Below are positions 32,677 to 40,338 of a stretch of 64,000 nucleotides of DNA, piece after piece. The translations under genes were made by a program, and so were the position numbers. Below the pieces are notes generated by a model, which was not told the DNA's origin, did no database searches, and saw only the letters and a program-made list of their open reading frames with translations. The DNA is taken from the NCBI GenBank assembly GCA_016771945.1, contig QZLF01000003.1, positions 248,001 to 312,000 on the forward strand, in the 5' to 3' direction. Position 1 is the first letter of the stretch. Every line of letters begins with the position of its first letter. This stretch comes from Candidatus Leucobacter sulfamidivorax. Its GTDB lineage: Bacteria; Actinomycetota; Actinomycetes; Actinomycetales; Microbacteriaceae.

Positions 32677-34137
32677 ATGGGCTTTTTCGACGAGCAGACG
32701 TGGTCCGGCCGCATCTACAGCGGCGGCTGGCGAGCGGGCGGCGGCGGATCCGCCGATATCGTGGCCCCGGCGACGGGCCAGGCCATCGGCTCCTACGGAG
32801 TGGCGAACGTCGCCGACCTCGACGCGGCGGTCGAGCGCGGGGTGGCGGCGCAGCGCGAGTGGGCGGCGATGTCCTTCGAGGCGAAGGCCGCGATCTTCCG
32901 CAAGGCGGGCCGGCTGGTCGAGGAGAACGCCGGAGAGCTCATCTCCTGGCTGACCCGCGAGGCCGGATCGGGCGTCGGCAAGGCGGGCTTCGAGTCGCAC
33001 CTCGTGGCCGCCGAGTTCTACTCGGCCGCCGCCCTCGTCGAGCAGCCCTACGGCGAGCTGCTGCGCTCGGGCAAGCCGCGCCTCTCCATGGCGCGCCGCG
33101 TCCCGGTGGGCGTCGTCGGCGTCATCTCGCCCTTCAACTTCCCCGGCATCCTCTCGGCCCGCTCCGTCGCCCCGGCCCTCGCCGCCGGCAACGCCGTGAT
33201 CCTGAAGCCCGACCCCCGCACCGCGGTCTCCGGCGGCCTGTTCCTCGCCGCGATCGCGGAGGCCGCGGGCTTCCCCGACGGCCTGTTCCACGTGCTGCCG
33301 GGCGGCGCCGAGGTCGGCGCGGCACTCGTCGACCACGACCGGGTGCCCGTCATCTCGTTCACCGGCTCCACCGGCGCCGGCCGCGCGGTCGGCGCGGCGG
33401 GCGCGGCGAAGCTCAAGCGGGTGCACCTGGAACTCGGCGGCAACAACGCCCTCATCGTGCTCGACGACGTCGACGTGGCAGCCGCGGCCTCGGCCGGCGC
33501 CTGGGGCTCCTTCCTGCACCAGGGCCAGATCTGCATGACCACCGGCCGGCACATCGTCCACGAGTCGATCTACGACGAGTACGTGAGCCTGCTCACCGAG
33601 AAGGCGCTGAACATCCCCGTGGGCGACACGGGCGCCTCGGAGGTGCCGCTCGGCCCGATCATCGACGAGCGCCAGCGCGACAAGGTGCACGCGCTCGTCG
33701 AGGGCAGCCGCGCCGCGGGGGCCCGCATCACCGCGGGCGGCGAGTACGACGGCCTCTTCTACAAGCCGACCGTCATCGCCGACTCCCGGCCCGACCACCC
33801 GGCGTTCAAGGACGAGATCTTCGGCCCCGTCGCGCCCGTGCTGAAGTTCAGCACCATCGAGGAGGCCGTCGAGATCGCGCGGCAGAGCGAGTACGGCCTG
33901 TCGCTCGGCATCCTCACCCGCGACGTCATGCGCGGCCTCGCGATCGCCGAGATGATCCCGAGCGGCATCGTGCACATCAACGACCAGACCGTCGACGACG
34001 AGTCGGTCGCGCCCTTCGGCGGCGTCGGCGCCTCGGGCACCGGCTCCCGCTTCGGCGGCGCGGCGGCGAACCTCGACGCCTTCACGGAGACCCAGTGGGT
34101 CACCGTCCAGGGCGACATCGCGCGCTACCCCTTCTGA
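32677..34137 (+). CDS. NAD(P)-dependent aldehyde dehydrogenase (benzaldehyde/vanillin-type)
   Basis: 486 residues from ATG 32677 (CGAGGAGAGA upstream). ALDH family signatures: ISPFNFPGILS, FTGSTGAGRAVG, catalytic Glu in LELGGNN and Cys in HQGQICMTTGRH. Similar to aromatic aldehyde dehydrogenases. It faces the BVMO-SDR operon across 243 bp and is followed by the AraC gene, so it may oxidise an aldehyde formed after ester hydrolysis (inference; no esterase is visible). Confidence 0.9.
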   Translation: MGFFDEQTWSGRIYSGGWRAGGGGSADIVAPATGQAIGSYGVANVADLDAAVERGVAAQREWAAMSFEAKAAIFRKAGRLVEENAGELISWLTREAGSGVGKAGFESHLVAAEFYSAAALVEQPYGELLRSGKPRLSMARRVPVGVVGVISPFNFPGILSARSVAPALAAGNAVILKPDPRTAVSGGLFLAAIAEAAGFPDGLFHVLPGGAEVGAALVDHDRVPVISFTGSTGAGRAVGAAGAAKLKRVHLELGGNNALIVLDDVDVAAAASAGAWGSFLHQGQICMTTGRHIVHESIYDEYVSLLTEKALNIPVGDTGASEVPLGPIIDERQRDKVHALVEGSRAAGARITAGGEYDGLFYKPTVIADSRPDHPAFKDEIFGPVAPVLKFSTIEEAVEIARQSEYGLSLGILTRDVMRGLAIAEMIPSGIVHINDQTVDDESVAPFGGVGASGTGSRFGGAAANLDAFTETQWVTVQGDIARYPF

Positions 34138-34250
34138 GCCCGGCGTCCTCGGCGCTCCCGTTCCCCTGACGAACCCTGGGAGCGGGAGCGCCGAAGCGCA
34201 TAGACTGTGGTCACGGGACGGTTCGTCCGACTCCCAGGGAGGGGAGACGT

Positions 34251-35246
34251 ATGCCTTCAACGGTAGATCTGCGCGATGCCGCGCTTCCGCCGTCGATCGA
34301 CGGGGGATCCACCACCAGCATCGACGACTTCACCGAGATGGTCTCGCGCATCTATTCCCCGGTGCGCATCACGGCGGACGACCCCGCCCACTTCCGGGGA
34401 GGCATCCGCAGCCGCGTGCTCGGCGAGGTCTACGTCAACGAGGTGCGCAGCTCGCAGCACGAGATCGCCCGCGACGACGCGGAGGTGCGCCTCTTCACGA
34501 AGGACCACCGCTTCCTCAAGGTGAGCGTGCTCATGAGCGGCCACGCGAACTCGGTGCAGGGCACGAGCTCGACCGACTTCGAGCCGGGCCAGATGATCAT
34601 CCACGACAGCGCCCGGCCCTACACCATGTACCTCGACGACGACTTCCACATGGTGTTCCTGCTGATCCCCCGCGACCGCTTCGACCTGCCCGACGCGGCG
34701 ACCAACGACCTCATCGGCCAGCGCATCGAAGACGGGGCCGGAGTCTCGGGCACCGTGCTGCCCTTCTTCTCCACCCTCGCGAGGAACATCGCCGACCTGA
34801 ACGGCCCGAGCGCCGTGCGCCTCATGAGCAACACCGTCGACCTCGTGGAGACCATGATGTTCAGCCTCGTGGGCCAGACCCTCTCCGAGCCGCACCGCAC
34901 CCGACGGCGCGAGCTGCTCATGCAGATCCAGGCGTTCATCGACTGCCATCTGGACGATCCCGAGCTCGATCCGCAGCAGATCGCCGCCGCGAACTTCATC
35001 TCGACCCGCTACCTGCATCGGCTCTTCAGCGACGAGGATCTCACGGTGGCCGGGTATATGCGTCAGGCCCGACTCGTGCGCTGCCGCCGCGACCTCAGCG
35101 ACCCGCTGCTCGCGCACCTGCCGGTGTCGACCATCGCGAGCCGCTGGGGCTTCCTCAACTCCTCTCACTTCTCCCGGCTCTTCCGCCAGGTGGTGGGCAT
35201 CTCGCCCACGGAGTACCGCTTCAACGCGATGGTCTCCGCCGCCTGA
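34251..35246 (+). CDS. AraC-family regulator (AraC_binding_2 type)
   Basis: 331 residues. N-terminal AraC_binding_2 sensor (about 40-215) and C-terminal HTH_18 (IAAANFISTRYLHRLFSDEDLTVAGYMRQARLVRCRRDL; FLNSSHFSRLFRQVVGISPTEYR). GGGAGGGGAGA precedes the ATG, and TAGACT at about 34202 is a possible -10. Regulators of this type often control oxygenase pathways, consistent with the adjoining BVMO/ALDH and transporter genes. Confidence 0.88.
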   Translation: MPSTVDLRDAALPPSIDGGSTTSIDDFTEMVSRIYSPVRITADDPAHFRGGIRSRVLGEVYVNEVRSSQHEIARDDAEVRLFTKDHRFLKVSVLMSGHANSVQGTSSTDFEPGQMIIHDSARPYTMYLDDDFHMVFLLIPRDRFDLPDAATNDLIGQRIEDGAGVSGTVLPFFSTLARNIADLNGPSAVRLMSNTVDLVETMMFSLVGQTLSEPHRTRRRELLMQIQAFIDCHLDDPELDPQQIAAANFISTRYLHRLFSDEDLTVAGYMRQARLVRCRRDLSDPLLAHLPVSTIASRWGFLNSSHFSRLFRQVVGISPTEYRFNAMVSAA

Positions 35247-35325
35247 GCCGCGTCGGGCCCGGATCCCGGCAGGGGTCCCGCCCTGATTCCGGTCGGTGAC
35301 TCGGACCGCCGGATCCGCCCGCACA

Positions 35326-35367
35326 CGAGGAGGGGCCGCCGCGCATCGGCGCGACGACCCCTCCTCG
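35326..35367 (-). terminator. Terminator of the liv-type operon
   Basis: CGAGGAGGGG (35326-35335) pairs with CCCCTCCTCG (35358-35367), with a further GCGC pairing inside. It sits just beyond the last gene of the ABC operon and converges with the AraC gene. Confidence 0.65.
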
Positions 35368-35378
35368 ACCGGACCCGC

Positions 35379-36065
35379 TCAGCCCATGTAGGCGTCGTGC
35401 AGCTTCGTCTCGTCGTCGAGCAGCGCCTTCGGCTCACCGTGGTACGCGACCTTGCCGTTCGAGATCACGAGCGCGTCGCTCGAGATGCCGAGTGCCAGGT
35501 GGGCGAACTGCTCGACGAGCAGGATGCCCACGCCGGTGGCGGCGACCTTCTCGAGTACCGGCAGCAGGCGCATGAAGACCACCGGTGCGAGGCCCAGCGA
35601 CATCTCGTCGATCAGCAGGTACTTCGGGTCGGTCGCGAGCGCGCGGCCGAGCACGACCATCTGCTGCTCGCCGCCGGAGAGCAGCGCGGTCTGCGCCGAG
35701 ATGCGCTTCTCGAGCTCGGGGAAGTAGGTGAGGATCTGCGCGAACCGCTCCTTGTCCCGGCTGGCCAGCTCGATGTTCTCCCGCACGGTGAGACTCGGGA
35801 AGATGGCTCGTCCCTGCTGCACGTGCACGATGCCGGCCTTCGAACGCTGGCGGCGGTTCATCCGGTGGATGTCCTTGCCGTCGACCTCGATCGAGCCGGT
35901 GTAGCTGCGCACCAGGCCCGAGATCGCCTCGAGCAGGCTCGTCTTGCCCGCGCCGTTGGGGCCCACGACCGTGGTGATCTGGCCGGGCTGCAGCTCGAGG
36001 CTCACCCCGCTGACGACCGGGCCGATGCCGCGGTTGACCGTGACGTCTGAAAGAACGAGGCTCAT
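35379..36065 (-). CDS. Branched-chain-type ABC transporter ATPase (LivF-like)
   Basis: 228 residues. Walker A GPNGAGKTS (~35), Q-loop VQQGRAIFPSLTVREN, signature LSGGEQQMVVLGRAL and Walker B LLIDEMS. The Walker B residue after Asp is Glu as normal. Start ATG at 36065 shares one base with the stop of the fused permease-ATPase gene. The second nucleotide-binding subunit of an HAAT-family importer. Confidence 0.88.
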   Translation of the reverse strand: MSLVLSDVTVNRGIGPVVSGVSLELQPGQITTVVGPNGAGKTSLLEAISGLVRSYTGSIEVDGKDIHRMNRRQRSKAGIVHVQQGRAIFPSLTVRENIELASRDKERFAQILTYFPELEKRISAQTALLSGGEQQMVVLGRALATDPKYLLIDEMSLGLAPVVFMRLLPVLEKVAATGVGILLVEQFAHLALGISSDALVISNGKVAYHGEPKALLDDETKLHDAYMG

Positions 36066-37840
36066 CACTCCACCCTCTCTCCCATGTAGGCCTTGAGCAC
36101 CTCGGGGTTGCGAAGCACCTCTTCCTGGTCGCCGGAGGCGAGGACGCCGCCGAAGTTGAGCACGACGATCTTCGAGCAGACGCTGCGCACCAGATCGAGG
36201 TCGTGCTCGATCAGCAGCACCGAGATCCCGTACTTCTGGGGGATCTTGCGCAGCTGGTTGCCGAACACGATGTGCTCCTCGTGCGACAGGCCGGCAGCGG
36301 GCTCGTCGAGCAGCAGCACCAGCGGCTTCGAGGCCACGTTCGCGGCGACCTCCACGATGCGCCGGGAACCCACGTCGACCACCCGCAGCGGGGTGTGCGC
36401 CGGCGGGCAGCCGAAGTACTCGAGGATCTCCTCGATCTCGGCGTTCGTCGACTTCCCATGCGACATCAGCCGCACGTACTGTCCGACGGTCATCGAGCTC
36501 GGCACGCGGTCCTGCTGGAAGGTGCGGCGGATCCCGGCGTGCGCGCGCCGATCGGGCGCGAACCCGTCGATGGCCGCGCCGTCGAGCACGATCGACCCCT
36601 CGTAGCCGGAGATGAAGCCGGTGATCGTGTCGATCATGGTCGACTTGCCGGCGCCGTTCGGACCGATGAGACCCACCACCTCGCGGTCGAAGACGGTCAG
36701 GCTGACGTGGTCGAGGGCACGCAGCTCGCCGAAGACGACGCTGACGTCGTTGACCTCGAGCAGGGGCTTGCCCGTGGTGGTGAAGACCGCGCTGGTCTGC
36801 TCGAGATCGACCTCCTCGAGATGCGCGGAGACCGGTTGCGCCTTCTCCCCGTGCCGCCTGAGCTTTCTGAGCCCCGATCTGATCTGGTCGCCCATCGTGG
36901 TGTTGGTGGTGAGCGCCTGCACTCCCAGGATGCCGAAGATGATGTTCGCCCATTCCAGGGGAAGGCCGAACTGCTTCAGGATCTCGGGGATGAAGACGAA
37001 CAGGCACGCGCCCACGAACGCCACGTCGATGTAGTGGGCGCCGACCACGATGCAGAGCACGTAGAGGCCGAGCGATCCGGCAGTGGCGAAGGAGATGTAG
37101 TTCACCTGGCCGATCTGCCCCACGGTGAGACCGCCGGCGAGACCGCCGATGAAGGCGCTCGCCGCGAAGGCGCTGAGCTTCGCGTTGCGCACCTTCGTGC
37201 CGGCCGCCGCGGTGCCGCGCTCGGAGAAGGCGACGAAGCGCCACATGGCGCCGAAGCGGCCCTTGCCCACCTGGAAGACGACCGCCGCGATGACGATGAC
37301 CACGATCGCCGTGAAGAGGAAGTAGATCCGGTCGCCCTCCACCGTGTTCGAGATGCCGAAGGGGCGGGGCACCCGCTGGTTGACCCAGGCGTCGGGGAAG
37401 AAGACCTTCTGCAGCGTCATGTCCGCCGCCGCCGCGACGCCCAGGGTGATCACCGCGAGGTTCACGCCGCGCAGTCGGAGCGCCGGCAGGCCGACGATGA
37501 GGCCGACGATCGCGGCGGCGACCGCGCCGATCAGCATGCAGACGATGAACGAGACGCCCCCGAAGATCGTGCCGAGCGGGGTGCGGAAGATCAGCAGCTC
37601 CATCACCCAGGCGCCGATCGCGGCGAAGGTGAGCTGCGAGAGCGCGATCATGCCCGCGCTGCCGGTAACGATGCCGAGGCCCATCAGCGAGACCATGGTC
37701 ACCAGCACCGTCGTTGAGATGAACACGAAGTAGCTGGGCAGGCCGAAGGTCACGGCGACCGCGACGACGACGGCCGCGGCGACCATGATCCAGAATCGTG
37801 TGCGCTGACGGCGCGCGATGGCGGTGCTAGCGAGCGACAT
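36065..37840 (-). CDS. Fused LivM permease and LivG ATPase of a branched-chain-type ABC importer
   Basis: 591 residues. N-terminal ~315 residues are a LivM-type permease with about 8-10 membrane helices; residues ~355-591 are a complete ABC domain (Walker A GPNGAGKSTM, signature-region VGSRRIVEVAANVAS in place of LSGGQ, Walker B LVLLLDEPAAG). LivM-LivG fusions are known in actinobacteria and rhodococci. The signature motif is unusually degenerate. Overlaps livH by 14 bases. Confidence 0.87.
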   Translation of the reverse strand: MSLASTAIARRQRTRFWIMVAAAVVVAVAVTFGLPSYFVFISTTVLVTMVSLMGLGIVTGSAGMIALSQLTFAAIGAWVMELLIFRTPLGTIFGGVSFIVCMLIGAVAAAIVGLIVGLPALRLRGVNLAVITLGVAAAADMTLQKVFFPDAWVNQRVPRPFGISNTVEGDRIYFLFTAIVVIVIAAVVFQVGKGRFGAMWRFVAFSERGTAAAGTKVRNAKLSAFAASAFIGGLAGGLTVGQIGQVNYISFATAGSLGLYVLCIVVGAHYIDVAFVGACLFVFIPEILKQFGLPLEWANIIFGILGVQALTTNTTMGDQIRSGLRKLRRHGEKAQPVSAHLEEVDLEQTSAVFTTTGKPLLEVNDVSVVFGELRALDHVSLTVFDREVVGLIGPNGAGKSTMIDTITGFISGYEGSIVLDGAAIDGFAPDRRAHAGIRRTFQQDRVPSSMTVGQYVRLMSHGKSTNAEIEEILEYFGCPPAHTPLRVVDVGSRRIVEVAANVASKPLVLLLDEPAAGLSHEEHIVFGNQLRKIPQKYGISVLLIEHDLDLVRSVCSKIVVLNFGGVLASGDQEEVLRNPEVLKAYMGERVE

Positions 37841-38690
37841 CCCACACCTCCTTCCGTTCGGTCCAGAGCAGGAACACGACGATCACCAGGATCGGTACCC
37901 AGTCCTTGAGCAGCACGAGGGCGGGGAAGGCCGTGAGCAGCCCCTGCAGTGCACCGACGCCCAGGCCGCCGATGATCGCGAGGTCGAGACGCCTGAAGGC
38001 GCCGACCAGCGCGGCGGCCGCGCTGGGGATGAAGATGGTGATCATCGAGCTGGCGTCGGACGCCTGGATGCTCGCGACGACCGCGATGCCGAAGCCGGCG
38101 ATGAGGCCGGTGACCGCCCAGACGCCGAGCTGCAGGCCCATCACGTTGATGCCCATGAGCTCGGCGGCATCCTGTCGGTCGGACACGGCGCGCAGGCGCG
38201 TGCCGACCATGGTGTAGCGGAGCACGAGCTTGGTGCCGACCGCGACGACGATCGCGGCGATGGTCGTGACGACCGCCAGCTGCGAGATGTTGATCCAGTC
38301 GGTCTGGATGAGCGGCCCCTTGAAGGGGGGCAGCACCGGCTGGGCCCGCGTGCCGAAGAGCAGGTTCGACAGCGAGTAGAGGCCGAGCAGGATGGCGACG
38401 GTGGCGGCCGAGCGGGCGCCCACCGAGGCATCGCCGAGCCACTTGGCGACGATGAAGCCGATCAGGACCGACAGCAGCATCGCCACGATCATGCCGACCA
38501 CGAGCGAGCCCCAGGGCTGCATGTCCTTCGGCACGATGCGAATCGCCATGAACGCGGCGAAGACGCCGACCGCGACCTGCGAGAAGTTCACGACCTTGCC
38601 GAGCCGGGACATGATGGTGAGCAGGACCCCGAACAGCGCGAACGTGCCGCCTGCCGTGAGCCCCGCCGTCATTGCGAGCAGTGGGTTCAT
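37827..38690 (-). CDS. Branched-chain-type ABC transporter permease (LivH-like)
   Basis: 287 residues from ATG 38690 (AAGGGAGC seven bases upstream; the extra upstream codons of the longer frame cross the terminator). About eight membrane helices with the LivH loop (RLRAVSDRQDAAELMGINV). Forms the translocation pore with the LivM part. Confidence 0.88.
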   Translation of the reverse strand: MNPLLAMTAGLTAGGTFALFGVLLTIMSRLGKVVNFSQVAVGVFAAFMAIRIVPKDMQPWGSLVVGMIVAMLLSVLIGFIVAKWLGDASVGARSAATVAILLGLYSLSNLLFGTRAQPVLPPFKGPLIQTDWINISQLAVVTTIAAIVVAVGTKLVLRYTMVGTRLRAVSDRQDAAELMGINVMGLQLGVWAVTGLIAGFGIAVVASIQASDASSMITIFIPSAAAALVGAFRRLDLAIIGGLGVGALQGLLTAFPALVLLKDWVPILVIVVFLLWTERKEVWDVAR

Positions 38691-38719
38691 TGTGCTCCCT
38701 TGGAGGAATAGGACGAAGA

Positions 38720-38762
38720 TTCCGGGTGCCGGGCGACCATGAAGGCCGCCCGGCACCCGGAA
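38720..38762 (-). terminator. Intra-operon hairpin between binding protein and permease genes
   Basis: Perfect 16-bp arms (TTCCGGGTGCCGGGCG at 38720-38735, CGCCCGGCACCCGGAA at 38747-38762) with an 11-base loop. It probably attenuates transcription so the binding protein is made in excess. Confidence 0.75.
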
Positions 38763-38774
38763 CCTCTCAGCCGA

Positions 38775-40019
38775 TCAGCTGCTAGGGACGGTGGTGTTCA
38801 CCCAGCCGTTGTCGGTGCCGATGAACCACGGGCCGAGCGAGGTCCACTCGCCGCTGTTCGCCTCGATGACCAGCGGCCACGCGGCGGCGTTCGCCTGGTG
38901 CGAATCGCCGGGACCGAACATCCACTTGTCACCGGTCATGCCGCCGGTGTCGAAGCCCTCGGTCATGCCCTTGGCCGCCTCGGTGAACGCCTCGCGGGTG
39001 ATCTCGGCGTCGGGGTCCATCTCGTTCTCCAGGATGTGGATGAACGCCTTGGCCGCCAGGTAGCCGCCCTGCGCGAAGGAGGTCAGACCGATGTTGTTCT
39101 TCTCCATCAGCGCACGCCAGTCGTCGTTCGAGGGATCCTCCGGATCGCTCCACGGCGAGAACATGGCCGGCACGTGCACGTCGCCGGCGTAGACGAGCGT
39201 GTCGACGAACTCCTGGGAGTAGGTCGAGGTCAGCGCCAGCACGGGCAGGTCGATGCCCTGGTTGGTCGCCTCGGAGAGGAACTGGCTGGCCGCCGCGCCC
39301 CCATCGCCGATGAGGATGGAGTCGCACTTGTCCTTGTTGATCTGCGCGACGTTGCCGGCGTAGCTCGACTGGCCGCGAACGAGCGAGTCGTCCCACAGGG
39401 CCAGCTCCTTGCCGGTCTCGTCCGACCAGGCATCCCGAGCCTGCTCGACCGCGGCGCGGCCGGCGGCATCGTCCGAAACGGTGAAGGCGCAGATCTTCTC
39501 GAAGCCGAGCGTCTCGCTGCCGTTCCAGAGCGAGGCGAACATGTTGAAGTAGGGGCCCGTGTCCACTGGAGCGATGTTCGGCGTCGCGAAGCAGAACGGA
39601 TCGGCGCCCACGCCCTGGATGGAGACGATGTTGTTGTCGACCCAGGTCTTGTTGTTGACCGAGCAGTCGAGAATCGACGAGCTGCCGACGAGCGCGACGG
39701 CGCCGCTGTTGAGCGCGTCGCGCGCCGCGGTCGAGGAGGCGGCCGGATCGGCCTTGTCGTCGAAGGTGTCGAGCTCGATCGGACGGCCGTTGAAGCCGCC
39801 GTTCGCGTTGTACTCGTCGAACACGGCCTGCGCGGCCGGAGGCGCCTCGGGGAAGTACAGCATCGAGGCCAGTGCGGCGACCTTGATGGGCTCACCCGTG
39901 GCCGCGTCGCCACCGCCCGTGTCGCCACCGCCGCCGTTGCCTCCACCCGAGCAACCGGCGAGGACCAGGGCGGCAGCCGCGACCGGCACCACCAGAGCCT
40001 TCATGTGAAGCTTCTTCAT
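38775..40019 (-). CDS. Substrate-binding lipoprotein of a branched-chain-type ABC importer
   Basis: 414 residues if started at ATG 40019, five bases after AAAGGA; ATG 40022 is also possible. Lipobox LAGC (Cys23) followed by a Gly-rich linker and a periplasmic-binding-protein type I domain (IKVAALASMLYFPEAPPAAQ, DDKADPAASSTAARDAL). Similar binding proteins take up amino acids, but also aromatic and short carboxylic acids or ketone-derived substrates; the BVMO/ALDH neighbourhood suggests the latter (inference). Confidence 0.87.
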   Translation of the reverse strand: MKKLHMKALVVPVAAAALVLAGCSGGGNGGGGDTGGGDAATGEPIKVAALASMLYFPEAPPAAQAVFDEYNANGGFNGRPIELDTFDDKADPAASSTAARDALNSGAVALVGSSSILDCSVNNKTWVDNNIVSIQGVGADPFCFATPNIAPVDTGPYFNMFASLWNGSETLGFEKICAFTVSDDAAGRAAVEQARDAWSDETGKELALWDDSLVRGQSSYAGNVAQINKDKCDSILIGDGGAAASQFLSEATNQGIDLPVLALTSTYSQEFVDTLVYAGDVHVPAMFSPWSDPEDPSNDDWRALMEKNNIGLTSFAQGGYLAAKAFIHILENEMDPDAEITREAFTEAAKGMTEGFDTGGMTGDKWMFGPGDSHQANAAAWPLVIEANSGEWTSLGPWFIGTDNGWVNTTVPSS

Positions 40020-40119
40020 CATGTTCCTTTCAACATCATTGTTTTCGGAGGCCACCGGCGCCACCGCGAGCTTGAGGCCGTGCGAAAGTGCCGGGGTGTT
40101 CCGCTTTCACGGTACAAGT

Positions 40120-40142
40120 ATCGTAGCGCGCATCTTTGCTAC
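40120..40142 (-). promoter_or_regulatory. Candidate promoter and operator of the importer operon
   Basis: On the minus strand TACGAT (40120-40125) is a -10-like hexamer overlapping an inverted repeat GTAGC-N10-GCTAC (40123-40142). Its position about 100 bases before the binding-protein gene fits a regulated promoter. Confidence 0.4.
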
Positions 40143-40284
40143 ACAGTGAAGACGTTGTTGACTGTCAGCGCACCAAGCGATCCGGGGCCTGAAAAACGGC
40201 GTGTTTTCAATGATCTCGTGACCGTATCGTTAGCTTTCCGCGGCGTTCGGGGAGCAGCGAACAGGTCTCGGCGAGCGGCGAACG

Positions 40285-40326
40285 GCAGTGGGGCCCGGGT
40301 CGTCGCGACGACCCGGGCCCCACTGC
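40285..40326. terminator. 42-bp perfect palindrome after the giant surface gene
   Basis: GCAGTGGGGCCCGGGTCGTC-G followed by its exact complement, with no loop. Located 12 bases after the stop of the surface-protein gene on the minus strand. No T-tract: a U-less terminator. Confidence 0.8.
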
Positions 40327-40338
40327 GATCGCGAGCGA

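Larger units (their letters stand above)
40020..40338. other. Intergenic region between the liv-type operon and the giant surface gene
   Basis: Contains the ribosome binding site and candidate promoter/operator of the importer (40120-40142) and the 42-bp palindromic terminator of the surface-protein gene (40285-40326). Nothing else coding is seen. Confidence 0.7.
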
